Assembly: GCF_022808865.1 (NCBI RefSeq)
Contig: NZ_JAKZLB010000004.1
Location: forward strand, 310,001 to 374,000
Length of the DNA: 64,000 nt
Reading direction: 5' to 3'
Source: Geothrix oryzisoli
Lineage (GTDB): Bacteria > Acidobacteriota > Holophagae > Holophagales > Holophagaceae
Shown here: piece after piece, positions 37,069-45,273 of the stretch
How the letters are laid out: every line of letters starts with the position of its first letter
Numbering within the stretch: the stretch's first letter is position 1
Notes under the pieces: generated by a model
Told to the model about the DNA's origin: nothing
The model's input: the letters and a program-made list of their open reading frames with translations, nothing else
Databases searched by the model: none
Program-made: the position numbers and the translations under genes

Positions 37069-38232
37069 CTAGAAACTCGCCCCCAGGCTTACGGTGCCGG
37101 ATACGCCGTCCCGGAAGGCTGCCCCCTGGGCGTCCTTCAGATCCCGGTTGAGGCGATCCCTCCGGAGTTCGAGGCGGGCGAAGGCCGGCCCGTGCTTCTT
37201 TTCCATGCCGAGGCTGAGGGACTGGGCACGGAGCCCGGCACCGAGGCGACCCGCATAGCCCGTGCCTCCGAGCCCGAGGCTCGCCCGGATCGAAGGGTCC
37301 GCGGACAAGCGCACGCCCGCGTCATCGGTCAACCATTCCGACCGGGCGAAGAGGCTGACGGAGGGCGTCACCTGATGCCTGTAGATGAGCCCATACCCCC
37401 GGAAGGCGGCCGTGACTGGGGCCGTGGCGCCGAGAATGCTGCCCTCCGCGAAGGCCTCCCGTCCAAGGGAGACCTCCCATTGAAGGGTGGAGGGGCCGCC
37501 GACCCACTGGCCCATGAGGCAGACCCGCTCGCGCTTCCGCCCTTCGGCACCGCTATTGGCGCTGGATCCGAGACCATCCTGCTCCGGTCCGGAGTAGACA
37601 TGAAGCGACAGGTACTTCTCCTGCGCTCCCCGGTGGTTGTAGGTGATCCCAAGTCCCACGGTCTTGCCGTGGTTGTTGTCCTTGAGGCGATCCTCTCCGT
37701 TGAACGCCCAGAGATCCGAACTCCAGATCGGACTGAAGGCGTGGTGCCAGTGGATCCCCACCTGGCCGAAGGGATCCGCGAAGCTGAAGAGCAGGCCCCG
37801 GCTGGTGGTCACATTCTGCGAGCCATCGAGGAATTCCATGCCGATGAAGGTGATCATCCGCCCGGCGCGAAAAGTATCCCGCCCGCCGGTCCACACCAGC
37901 ATGGCCTCCACGGCGGCGATGCTGCCCGTCTCTCCCGTGGCGGTCTGGACGGCCCGGCCCGCCTGCCCCGCGAGCAGGGTGGCCTTGGCGGACCAGCCCT
38001 CGGCGAAGGTCGCATCCGCCCCGAGCATGAGACCATCGAGAGAAAATTGACTTTGCCCCGCTTCAAGGGGCCGGAAGAGCAGGGAGCCATCCGGCGTCTC
38101 GCGGTTCTGGGTCACCGCAGAGGCCCAGAGAGAACCCCGCCAAGTGAGGGCCGGTGGCGGAACCGGCGGGGCCTGGGCCGTAAGGGTGGCCCCCAGGGCC
38201 GGGAGCAGCCACATCAGGGAAAGGGCGCGCAT
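37069..38232 (-). CDS. Porin-like outer-membrane beta-barrel protein
   Basis: The 387-residue product has a signal peptide (RALSLMWLLPALGATLTA-Q), many short amphipathic strands, aromatic girdle residues and a C-terminal Phe (SLGASF). The order of motifs (FIGMEFLDGSQNVTTSRGLLFSFADPFGQVGIHW) recalls the bbp2/DUF1597-type porins. It lies 95 bases downstream of the ammonium transporter on the same strand, with a hairpin in between, so it may let the same or related small solutes cross the outer membrane. The ATG at 38232 with GGAG six bases upstream is preferred over the longer frame. Confidence 0.75.
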   Translation of the reverse strand: MRALSLMWLLPALGATLTAQAPPVPPPALTWRGSLWASAVTQNRETPDGSLLFRPLEAGQSQFSLDGLMLGADATFAEGWSAKATLLAGQAGRAVQTATGETGSIAAVEAMLVWTGGRDTFRAGRMITFIGMEFLDGSQNVTTSRGLLFSFADPFGQVGIHWHHAFSPIWSSDLWAFNGEDRLKDNNHGKTVGLGITYNHRGAQEKYLSLHVYSGPEQDGLGSSANSGAEGRKRERVCLMGQWVGGPSTLQWEVSLGREAFAEGSILGATAPVTAAFRGYGLIYRHQVTPSVSLFARSEWLTDDAGVRLSADPSIRASLGLGGTGYAGRLGAGLRAQSLSLGMEKKHGPAFARLELRRDRLNRDLKDAQGAAFRDGVSGTVSLGASF

Positions 38233-38252
38233 GCCTGTCTCCGTGAAACCAA

Positions 38253-38282
38253 GGCCAGGCGGCTCCGGAGAGCCGCCCGGCC
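38253..38282. promoter_or_regulatory. Strong hairpin between the ammonium transporter and porin genes
   Basis: A near-perfect 30-base stem-loop (GGCC-GGCGGCTC arms around CGGA) sits in the spacer between amt and the porin. On the minus strand it is followed by a T-rich but interrupted stretch, so it may be a partial terminator that lowers porin expression, or a processing site that stabilises the upstream message. Confidence 0.5.
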
Positions 38283-38327
38283 CGCGATACTCGACAACCG
38301 GCCCTCCACTCGGGAAGGTCGCGGCAC

Positions 38328-39566
38328 TCAAAGCCCCTGGGGATAGGCCTCTTCACCGTGCAGCTCGGAATCGAGCCCATGTTCCTCCGCCGTGGCCCCC
38401 ACGCGGACGGGCGTGATGCGATCGATGATCCAGAGCATCCCGTAGGTGAAGCCGAACGCCCATATGGAGGATATCGCCACCGCGGCGCACTGCTTGCCGA
38501 AGAAGGCCACGTTGCCCAGCAGCAGACCGTCGGATCCCGCCGGGTTCCACGCCTTGGAGGCGAAGATGCCCAGGAAGATCACCCCCATGAACCCGCCGAC
38601 GCCGTGCACGCCCCAGACATCCAGCGCGTCATCCCAGCCCAGCTTGTTCTTCAAGGCCACGGCGTAGTAGCAGATCACGCCCGCCAGGATGCCGATGAGG
38701 GCGGCCGTGCTGAGGGAGACATAGCCCGCCGCGGGCGTGATCGTGGCCAGACCCGCCACGGCGCCGGTGAGCAGACCCACGAATTTGGGTTGTTTGGCGT
38801 TCATCCACTCCACGAAAAGCCAGGCCGCGGCAGCGAAGGAGGCCGCGATATCGGTGTTCAGGAAGGCGCTGGCGGTGACACTGTCCACCCTCAGCTCCGA
38901 GCCTGCATTGAAGCCGTACCAGCCGAACCACAGCAGGCCGGTGCCCAGCGCGATCAAGGGGATGTTGTGCGGCACGTTCTCCACCACCTTGCGGCGGCCG
39001 ACGTAGAGGATCGACGCCAGGGCGGCAAGGCCCGCGGTGTTGTGCACCACGATGCCACCGGCGAAGTCGAGGACGCCCCACTTCGCCAGGATGCCCTCCG
39101 GGCTCCAGACCATGTGGACGAAGGGGAAGTAGACGAAGACCAGCCAGCCCGTCAGGAAGAGGAAGTAGGCCTTGAAGGTCACGCGGTTCGCGAAGGCCCC
39201 CGTGATGAGCGCCGGCGTGATGATGGCGAACATCATCTGGTAGGCCACGTGGACGATCAGGGGGATGCCCGCGTCGTTGCCCGTGAACATGGTGGTCAGG
39301 GTGATGCCCTTCAGGAAGGCGTAGTGGGTGGGATCGCCCACGATGCCGTGCCAGGTCGGGCCGAAGCACATCGAATAGCCGAAGGCGAACCACAGCACCG
39401 TGGTCCAGCCCAGGGAGACGAAGCTCTGGGTCATGATCGTCAGCACGTTCTTGCGGCCCACCAGCCCGCCGTAGAAGAAGGCCAAACCCGGCGTCATGAG
39501 CATGACGAGGCTCGCGCAGAGAAGCATGAATGCTGTATTTCCGACATTCAGTGGCATGGGCGCCAT
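38328..39566 (-). CDS. amt: Ammonium transporter (Amt/MEP family)
   Basis: The 412-residue channel has about 11 membrane helices and conducts ammonium or ammonia into the cell. Family signatures are present: MTPGLAFFYGGLVGRKNVL near the start, FAGGIVVHNTAGLAALASILYVGRR in the middle with a conserved pore region, and WDDALDVWGVHGVGGFMGVI with the twin-His area. AGGAGG eight bases before the ATG at 39566 fixes the start. No glnK gene is adjacent, unlike the common glnK-amt arrangement, and I see no sigma-54 site upstream. Confidence 0.94.
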   Translation of the reverse strand: MAPMPLNVGNTAFMLLCASLVMLMTPGLAFFYGGLVGRKNVLTIMTQSFVSLGWTTVLWFAFGYSMCFGPTWHGIVGDPTHYAFLKGITLTTMFTGNDAGIPLIVHVAYQMMFAIITPALITGAFANRVTFKAYFLFLTGWLVFVYFPFVHMVWSPEGILAKWGVLDFAGGIVVHNTAGLAALASILYVGRRKVVENVPHNIPLIALGTGLLWFGWYGFNAGSELRVDSVTASAFLNTDIAASFAAAAWLFVEWMNAKQPKFVGLLTGAVAGLATITPAAGYVSLSTAALIGILAGVICYYAVALKNKLGWDDALDVWGVHGVGGFMGVIFLGIFASKAWNPAGSDGLLLGNVAFFGKQCAAVAISSIWAFGFTYGMLWIIDRITPVRVGATAEEHGLDSELHGEEAYPQGL

Positions 39567-39694
39567 AAAAGGAACCTCCTCATCCGGATTCGCCAGATGC
39601 CGGAAGTATGCAGAGGAGGGCCTGTGACGCGGGTCCACCGGTCCGACTTTTTACGCGCTTTTTATGCGACCCCACCGTTTACCCTGGACCTTCC

Positions 39695-41602
39695 ATGGAA
39701 ACCGCGCCCCGCCCCATCCTGGTGGCCCTCGGAGCTGAGGCGCGCGCCCTCCGCCTCATCCAGGCCGGGTTCCGCCTAGCCCGGAAACGATCCGCCCCGT
39801 GGATCGCGGTCCATGTGGAAACCGGGGGCGCCCAGCTGGCGGAGGATGGCGAACAGGTCCAGGTGTGGCTCCAGGAGGCCCAGCGCCTGGGCGCCGAAGT
39901 CCGGGTCATCCAGGCACCCACCCTGGCCCAGGGACTGTCGGAAGCGACCCGCAGCTCCCACGCGCAGGCCCTGCTGCTGGGACGCTCGCGGGACCGGTGG
40001 CCCTGGGCCCGGGTGGGCCATTCCACCGCCGACGAACTCCAGCGCCGTGGCCTCGACACGTACATCGAGGTCCTGGATGACCGGAGCGATTCCGCGGGAC
40101 CAGAACACCGGGGCACCGGCTTCGGGGCCATGGTGGGGACCCTCAGTGTCCTGGCGGCCTGCTCGGGGCTGGCCTGGCTGGTGCCGCGGGAGGGGAACAT
40201 CGCCCTGGTGCTGCCGGTCTACCTGGCCGCGGTGGCCTTCATCGCCCATCGATGGGGCCAGGGGCTCGCCGTGCTGGCCGCGGTCCTGGCCACGCTGCTC
40301 TATAACTTCCTGCTGGAGACGCCACGCTTCAGCGACGCCGCGGCTCACTGGCCCAACCTGCTCTTCTTCCTGGCCATGCTGCTCGCTGCGCAGGCCGTGG
40401 TCGGGCTCCTCCACCGACTGCGGGACCAGGCCCGGGAGGTGCAGCGCCGGGAGGTGCATACGGCCTCGCTGTACCTGCTGGGCCGGGAGCTGGCACGCAG
40501 CCTCACCCCGAGGCAAGTGGCTGACTCCGCCGCGGAACACATCCGGCGCGTATTCAAGGTGGAGGCCTGCCTGCTGTTTCCCGAAGGCTCTGGATGGCGG
40601 GCCCTGCCTCCCCCCTCTCTGGATCCGGGCCTGCCCCCGCCGGAAGACCTGCTGCCGCGGCTGGATGTCGGTGAGCGCCTCGGGGATCCGCTGGAACCGC
40701 TCTCCCTCGGCCGCACCTACTGCCTTTCGCTCACCGGGACCGATCGCAGCGAAGGCGTCCTCCAGGTCCTTCCGCGCGAGACACTCGGCCTTCCGCCCGG
40801 AACCTGGGAGCTGCTGAAGGCCTTCGCCGTCCAGATCGCCCTGGCCCTCGAACGCCTGCGTTGGCTGGAGGAAGCACGCAGGGCCCAGGTGGAGAGCGAG
40901 ACGGAGCGCATGCGGAGCACCCTGCTGGGGGCCATCGGGCATGATCTCCGGACGCCCCTCGCCGCCATTCACGGCGCGGCCGGCAGCCTCCTGCTGCCCG
41001 GCCAGGTTCCAGAATCCACCCGGCGCGACCTGCTCACCATGATCCAGGACGAAAGCGAACGGCTCGCCCATCTGCTGGGGAACCTCCTCGACCTCACGCG
41101 GCTGGAGAGCGGGAGCATCCAGGTCCAGAAGGAATGGCAGCCCCTTGAAGAGGTCGTCGGCTCGGCCCTGGGCCGGATGGAGCGCCGCCAAGGGGCGCTG
41201 CCCGTGCATGTGGACCTGCCGCAGGGCCTGACCTTGGCCCCTTTCGATGCGGTCCTCATCGAGCAGGTGCTGGTCAACCTCCTGACGAACGCCCAGCGTC
41301 ACGCACCGGGACAGGACACGGATCTGAGGGCCTGGGACGAGCCCGGCTGGGTCCATCTCGAGGTGGCCGATCGGGGGCCGGGCATCCCGAACGGCTTCGA
41401 GGATCGGATCTTCGACAAGTTCTTCCGCCTGCCGGAGGCGCCTGAAGGCAGCGTGGGCCTGGGCCTCGCCATCTGCCGGGCCATCGTCCAGGCCCATGGG
41501 GGAAGGATCCACGTGGAGGGGCGACCCGGCGGCGGTTCGAGCTTCCGCTTCGCCCTGCCCCTCGATGGCACCCCGCCCCAGCCCCCGGAAGGTGCCCTGT
41601 GA
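39695..41602 (+). CDS. KdpD-like sensor histidine kinase lacking the N-terminal KdpD domain
   Basis: This 635-residue kinase resembles the C-terminal two-thirds of KdpD. Residues 5-125 are a universal-stress-protein-like domain (PRPILVALGAEARALRLIQAGF, LLLGRSRD), 145-240 a four-helix DUF4118 membrane unit, then a GAF-like region, the HisKA box AIGHDLRTPL with His416, and HATPase motifs NLLTNAQRHA and DRGPGIP. The roughly 210-residue cytoplasmic ATP-binding domain that starts true KdpD is missing. The partner response regulator overlaps its end. No kdpFABC genes are in the window, and amt is divergent, so the signal may not be potassium. Confidence 0.85.
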   Translation: METAPRPILVALGAEARALRLIQAGFRLARKRSAPWIAVHVETGGAQLAEDGEQVQVWLQEAQRLGAEVRVIQAPTLAQGLSEATRSSHAQALLLGRSRDRWPWARVGHSTADELQRRGLDTYIEVLDDRSDSAGPEHRGTGFGAMVGTLSVLAACSGLAWLVPREGNIALVLPVYLAAVAFIAHRWGQGLAVLAAVLATLLYNFLLETPRFSDAAAHWPNLLFFLAMLLAAQAVVGLLHRLRDQAREVQRREVHTASLYLLGRELARSLTPRQVADSAAEHIRRVFKVEACLLFPEGSGWRALPPPSLDPGLPPPEDLLPRLDVGERLGDPLEPLSLGRTYCLSLTGTDRSEGVLQVLPRETLGLPPGTWELLKAFAVQIALALERLRWLEEARRAQVESETERMRSTLLGAIGHDLRTPLAAIHGAAGSLLLPGQVPESTRRDLLTMIQDESERLAHLLGNLLDLTRLESGSIQVQKEWQPLEEVVGSALGRMERRQGALPVHVDLPQGLTLAPFDAVLIEQVLVNLLTNAQRHAPGQDTDLRAWDEPGWVHLEVADRGPGIPNGFEDRIFDKFFRLPEAPEGSVGLGLAICRAIVQAHGGRIHVEGRPGGGSSFRFALPLDGTPPQPPEGAL

Positions 41603-42297
41603 GCCAGCCGCTGATTCTCATCATCGAGGATGAGGAGGCCCTCCGCCGTTTCCTGATCCCCACCCTCTCCGGCCAGAAGTACCAGGTGCTGAGCGCGGCC
41701 ACCGCTGCCGAGGGCTTGGCCATGGCGCGCAGCCACAACCCGGATCTGGTACTGCTGGACCTCGGGTTGCCCGACATGGATGGCATGGCCGTGTTGAAGG
41801 GGATCCGGAGCTGGAGCCGCAAGCCGGTGGTGATCCTCAGCGCCCGCAACCAGGAACGCGACAAGGTGCGGGCCCTCGACCAGGGCGCCGACGACTACCT
41901 CGCCAAGCCCTTCGGCGCCGCGGAACTGCTGGCCCGGATCCGCGTGGCCCTGCGTCACACCATCCCGGCCGACGTGGCCGAGCCCGTGGTCTTCAGCGGC
42001 GGCTTCCGGATCGACCTCGAGCGGCGGGAGGTCAGCTTGGGGGGCCGGATCGTGAAACTGACCGCCCTGGAATACCGCCTGCTGGAGGCGCTGGTGCGCC
42101 GCAACGGAAAGGTGGCCACCCACAGCCAGCTGCTGGCGGAAGTCTGGGGTCCCGGGGGTGAGGGCAACACCCACTACCTCCGCATCTACATGGCCATGCT
42201 CCGCCGCAAGCTCGAGGCTGACCCCACCCGCCCCCGGCATTTCATCACCGAGCCGAACGTAGGCTACCGCTTGAATCTGGATGCCCCCACGCCGTGA
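41599..42297 (+). CDS. OmpR/KdpE-type response regulator
   Basis: The 232-residue product has a receiver domain (IIEDEEALRRFL, phospho-acceptor Asp54 in LLDLGLPDMDG, Lys in LAKPFG) and a winged-helix OmpR/PhoB DNA-binding domain (LTALEYRLLEALVRRNGKVATHSQLL, ending FITEPNVGYRL). The GTG start overlaps the kinase stop (GTGA), so the two are made together. The overall sequence is KdpE-like. Its target genes are not identifiable here. Confidence 0.92.
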   Translation: MSQPLILIIEDEEALRRFLIPTLSGQKYQVLSAATAAEGLAMARSHNPDLVLLDLGLPDMDGMAVLKGIRSWSRKPVVILSARNQERDKVRALDQGADDYLAKPFGAAELLARIRVALRHTIPADVAEPVVFSGGFRIDLERREVSLGGRIVKLTALEYRLLEALVRRNGKVATHSQLLAEVWGPGGEGNTHYLRIYMAMLRRKLEADPTRPRHFITEPNVGYRLNLDAPTP

Positions 42298-42356
42298 TCC
42301 AGGATCCAGGCATTGATCCAGAATTCCGGTACAATCGCCTCTTTGCGAGCCCGCCG

Positions 42357-43307
42357 ATGTCTTTGTCCCCTACTGAGATCCGCGCCATCCACGACCTGCC
42401 CGTGCCCGAGCTGCTCTACCGGGCGGCCACGGCCCACCGGGCCCACTGGAACGCGGAGGAGATCCAGTTCTGCACGCTGGATTCCATCAAGACCGGCGCC
42501 TGTCCGGAGGACTGCGCCTACTGCCCCCAGAGCGCCCGCTACCAGACCGCACTCAAGGTCGAGCCCCTCAAGGAAGTGGAGAAGGTGCTGGCCGGCGCCG
42601 CGGAAGCGAAGGCCAACGGCAGCACCCGCTACTGCATGGGCGCCGCCTGGCGCGAGGTGAAGGACGACGCCAACTTCGACGCCGTGCTCGAGATGGTGCA
42701 GGGCGTCTCGGGCATGGGCATGGAGGTCTGCGTCACCCTCGGCATGCTCAACGAGGCCCAGGCCAAGCGGCTGAAGGGCGCCGGTTGCCAGGTCTACAAC
42801 CACAACATCGACAGCAGCCGCGACTTCTACGAGACCATCATCCACACCCGCAAGTTCGACGAGCGCCTGGAGACCATCGCCGCCGTGCGCGCCGCGGGCC
42901 TGGAGGTCTGCTCCGGCGGCATCGTGGGCATGGGCGAGACGGTGGACCAGCGCATCCACTTCCTCCAGGAACTGACCGAGCTGGAGCCCGCTCCCGAAAG
43001 CATCCCCATCAACCAGTTCGTGGCCGTGGACGGCACGCCCCTGGCGAACGTGGATCCCCTGCCCCCGCTCGAGCTCGTGCGCATGATCGCCACGGCCCGC
43101 ATCCTGTTCCCCAAGAGCCGCATCCGCCTCAGCGCCGGCCGCACGCGGATGAGCGACGAACTGCAGGCCCTCTGCTTCTTCGCGGGCGCCAACAGCATCT
43201 TCACGGGCGAGAAGCTCCTCACCACCCCCAACCCCGGCGGCAACCACGACCACTGGTTGCTGAACGCCCTCGGCATGCGGGTGGAGGGCGCTCCCGTTAA
43301 GCTGTAG
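42357..43307 (+). CDS. bioB: Biotin synthase
   Basis: BioB is a radical-SAM enzyme that inserts sulfur into dethiobiotin to make biotin. The 316-residue product has the cluster motif GACPEDCAYCPQS with Cys49, Cys53 and Cys56 for the 4Fe-4S cluster, and downstream YCMGAAWRE, VCSGGIVGMGE and IRLSAGR motifs that build the 2Fe-2S site and bind substrate. The ATG at 42357 matches the usual N-terminus; a longer GTG frame from 42294 overlapping the regulator gene is less likely. Other bio genes are not nearby. Confidence 0.96.
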   Translation: MSLSPTEIRAIHDLPVPELLYRAATAHRAHWNAEEIQFCTLDSIKTGACPEDCAYCPQSARYQTALKVEPLKEVEKVLAGAAEAKANGSTRYCMGAAWREVKDDANFDAVLEMVQGVSGMGMEVCVTLGMLNEAQAKRLKGAGCQVYNHNIDSSRDFYETIIHTRKFDERLETIAAVRAAGLEVCSGGIVGMGETVDQRIHFLQELTELEPAPESIPINQFVAVDGTPLANVDPLPPLELVRMIATARILFPKSRIRLSAGRTRMSDELQALCFFAGANSIFTGEKLLTTPNPGGNHDHWLLNALGMRVEGAPVKL

Positions 43308-43312
43308 GCATC

Positions 43313-43972
43313 ATGCAGCTCATCGACGACCTCCGCGCCGAACACGACCTCATCGAGCAGGTGCTCGGTTCCCTGCGGACCTTCGTGAAGGCCCGGCTGG
43401 AGGGCCGGGGCGATCCGGCCGACGGCGCCCGCTTCATGGCCTTTTTCCGGCGCTATGCCGGCGACTTCCACCACCACAAGGAGGAGGATGTCCTGTTCAG
43501 GGCTCTGGCGGAGCGGGCCGAGCTCCCCGCCCACCGCGGTCCCATCGCGGCCCTCACGGGCGAGCACCGCCGCATGGCGGGCCTGCTGGACGGGTTGGAA
43601 GGCCTGCTGGGCTCCGCCCTGGCTGCGGACGAGGACCGCCGCCAGGTGGAGGCGCTGGCCGTGGACTACAGCCGGTCCCTGTGGCGGCACATCGACGCCG
43701 AGAACTCGGTGCTCTACCCCCAGGGCGAGGAGCGGCTGCGCCGCTTCCATGTGCGGGGACTGCCCTCCCGCCCCATGACCCGGGCCGAGGCCGCGGCGCG
43801 GGATGGCGCCCTCCCCCTGCTCAAGGCCTACCCGCCCCTGCACGATGCCGAGGTCCATCGCGGCGACGGCTGCGTCGCCTGCCCCTCCTTCGGCATCACC
43901 TGCGAGGGGCTCGAATACGAGTGGTGGACCGAGCTGGAGTGGGAGGAGGCGGAGGAGCGCCGGGACGATTGA
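43313..43972 (+). CDS. Hemerythrin-domain protein
   Basis: The 219-residue product has a hemerythrin-like four-helix bundle. Candidate di-iron ligands are His11 (AEHD), the HHHKEED segment (His53-55, Glu58), His85 (GEHRR), His126 and Glu130 (RHIDAEN). Such proteins bind oxygen or sense oxygen, nitric oxide or iron. A C-terminal extension has two cysteine pairs-like positions (CVACPSFGITC) and an acidic, Trp-rich end, not typical of the domain. The start follows bioB by five bases. The stop codon touches the left end of the 408-bp element. Confidence 0.85.
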   Translation: MQLIDDLRAEHDLIEQVLGSLRTFVKARLEGRGDPADGARFMAFFRRYAGDFHHHKEEDVLFRALAERAELPAHRGPIAALTGEHRRMAGLLDGLEGLLGSALAADEDRRQVEALAVDYSRSLWRHIDAENSVLYPQGEERLRRFHVRGLPSRPMTRAEAAARDGALPLLKAYPPLHDAEVHRGDGCVACPSFGITCEGLEYEWWTELEWEEAEERRDD

Positions 43973-44379
43973 GAGTGCCTAACCAAACCCCCACGGGGCC
44001 GCGCGAGGGTCGCCGGGCGAGCGAGGCGAGGAACGCGAGGGAGGCTCCGGTTCCACGAGCCGCAGGTGAGTGGGAGGCACGCAAAGTGTGCCGTCAGACG
44101 GAGGGCGTAGCCGCATCGCCCTCCACCTGATGGGCCCTGCCCCGCAGGGCCCTCCCGCTCGCAAGCTCGCGGAGGTGGAGCCTCCCCGCCGGCCCTCGCC
44201 CGGAGGGAGAAAGCCAGGTGGGCGCTCCGCGGCGTCACGGCCCTTGAACGATGTCCCGCATCGCCCTGCGGGCCCTTCCTTCTCGGTATCGCCTTCGGCG
44301 ATACGCGAGACAAACTGATATCTGCGGTGCATCCCACCTGACTTTCTCGCGGCCTCGTCGGGATTTTGTTAGGCACTCT
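43972..44379. mobile_element. MITE-like 408-bp structured element with 40-bp terminal inverted repeats
   Basis: The ends are inverted copies: AGAGTGCCTAAC is perfect over 12 bases at both ends (43972-43983, 44368-44379), and the match extends over about 40 bases with 34 identities and no gaps. No convincing gene lies inside. The interior is full of hairpins, for example GTATCGCC/GGCGATAC, GGGCCCTGC/GCAGGGCCC and GAGGGCG/CGCCCTC. No target-site duplication is obvious. It looks like a non-autonomous transposable element (MITE) or a structured repeat. It fills the whole gap between the hemerythrin and CDGSH genes. Confidence 0.65.
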
Positions 44380-44448
44380 AAGCCCCCCTCCTCGACGGTA
44401 GGGCTATAGTGGACTCCCATCCACAGGCACCCCGACAGGAGGCACGCC

Positions 44449-44694
44449 ATGACGGATCCCACGCCCCACATCGCCCAGAAGGGCCCGTACCAGGTGGAGG
44501 TCGAAGCGGGCAAGACCTACCACTGGTGCGCCTGCGGCAACAGCAAGAAGCAGCCGTTCTGCGACGGTTCCCACAAGGGCGGCCCGTTCGTGCCCCTGGC
44601 CTATACCGCCGACATCACCGGCACCAAGTGGTTCTGCGGCTGCAAGCACAGCGGCACCAAGCCCATGTGCGACGGCACCCACAAGAAGCTCTGA
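44449..44694 (+). CDS. Double CDGSH iron-sulfur protein
   Basis: The 81-residue protein carries two CDGSH (mitoNEET-type) 2Fe-2S sites. The first uses Cys27, Cys29, Cys38 and His42 (WCACGNSKKQPFCDGSH) and the second Cys63, Cys65, Cys74 and His78 (FCGCKHSGTKPMCDGTH). The 3Cys:1His ligation gives redox-active, pH-sensitive, transferable clusters; physiological roles in bacteria are poorly known. AGGAGG at 44435-44440 precedes the ATG by 8 bases. It converges on a cytochrome gene, so electron transfer is a reasonable general role. Confidence 0.93.
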   Translation: MTDPTPHIAQKGPYQVEVEAGKTYHWCACGNSKKQPFCDGSHKGGPFVPLAYTADITGTKWFCGCKHSGTKPMCDGTHKKL

Positions 44695-44710
44695 GCGGGG
44701 ACCCGCGCCT

Positions 44711-45070
44711 TCACTTGATCTTGAAGGTGAGTTTCCCTTCGTGGCACTCCAGGCACTTCACCACCGGCGCCTTGTGCTGGCGGTGGCAGTCTGTGCAGGG
44801 GTAGGGCTCGTGGGGCGAGGCCTGGGGCGGGGCATGGGGATTGGGCTTGGCGTCCTTCGTCAGCGCCTTCATGGCCGGGTAGTCCCCGTGGCAGACCATG
44901 CAGGCCTCGTCCGGCACCGCCGCCGTGGAGGGCTTCTCCTTCTGGTGGCAGTCGTGGCAGATCAGCTTCGCCTTGACGTGGGGCGCCGGCAGCGGGCGCT
45001 CCTGGGCCAGGCCGATCCCGGCGGCCAGCAGCCCCGACAGACCCAGAGTCCCCATCCGCAGAAGACGCAT
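44711..45070 (-). CDS. Tetrahaem c-type cytochrome, periplasmic
   Basis: The 119-residue precursor has a signal peptide (RLLRMGTLGLSGLLAAGIGLA-Q) and four CxxCH motifs: CHDCH (38-42), CMVCH (57-61), CTDCH (92-96) and CLECH (106-110). The spacing fits the small tetrahaem cytochromes related to the haem domain of flavocytochrome c fumarate reductase. It is a likely periplasmic electron shuttle, in keeping with metal-respiring relatives. GGGAGG five bases before the ATG at 45070 supports this start over 45109. Confidence 0.88.
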   Translation of the reverse strand: MRLLRMGTLGLSGLLAAGIGLAQERPLPAPHVKAKLICHDCHQKEKPSTAAVPDEACMVCHGDYPAMKALTKDAKPNPHAPPQASPHEPYPCTDCHRQHKAPVVKCLECHEGKLTFKIK

Positions 45071-45273
45071 GTGCCCTCCCATCCTTGCCGCAAAAGTAAT
45101 GATGACCATGATATCGCATTACTTTCAAGATGCTCCGCCTGGAAGCCCCTGCCTGGAAGGCCAGTCCTCCCACGGGTAAACTGATTCATTGGGCTGGCCG
45201 CTCCAGATGCAGTTCCGTTCACATCCCTCCAAATCGGCAGAGTCGATTTGGAGCCGGGAAAGGCAAGAAAAAG

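Noticed and set aside
39567-39694. Sigma-54/NtrC-type promoter for the ammonium transporter
   Set aside because: I looked for TGGCAC-N5-TTGC on the minus strand and found no site with the GG-N10-GC spacing.
43972-44379. Reading the 408-bp element as a long integron attC, because it begins with GCCTAAC and ends with GTTAGGC near its tips
   Set aside because: attC sites are about 55-140 bp; here the symmetry extends outside the cores and 40 bases inward, and no cassette structure flanks it. A MITE-like element fits better.
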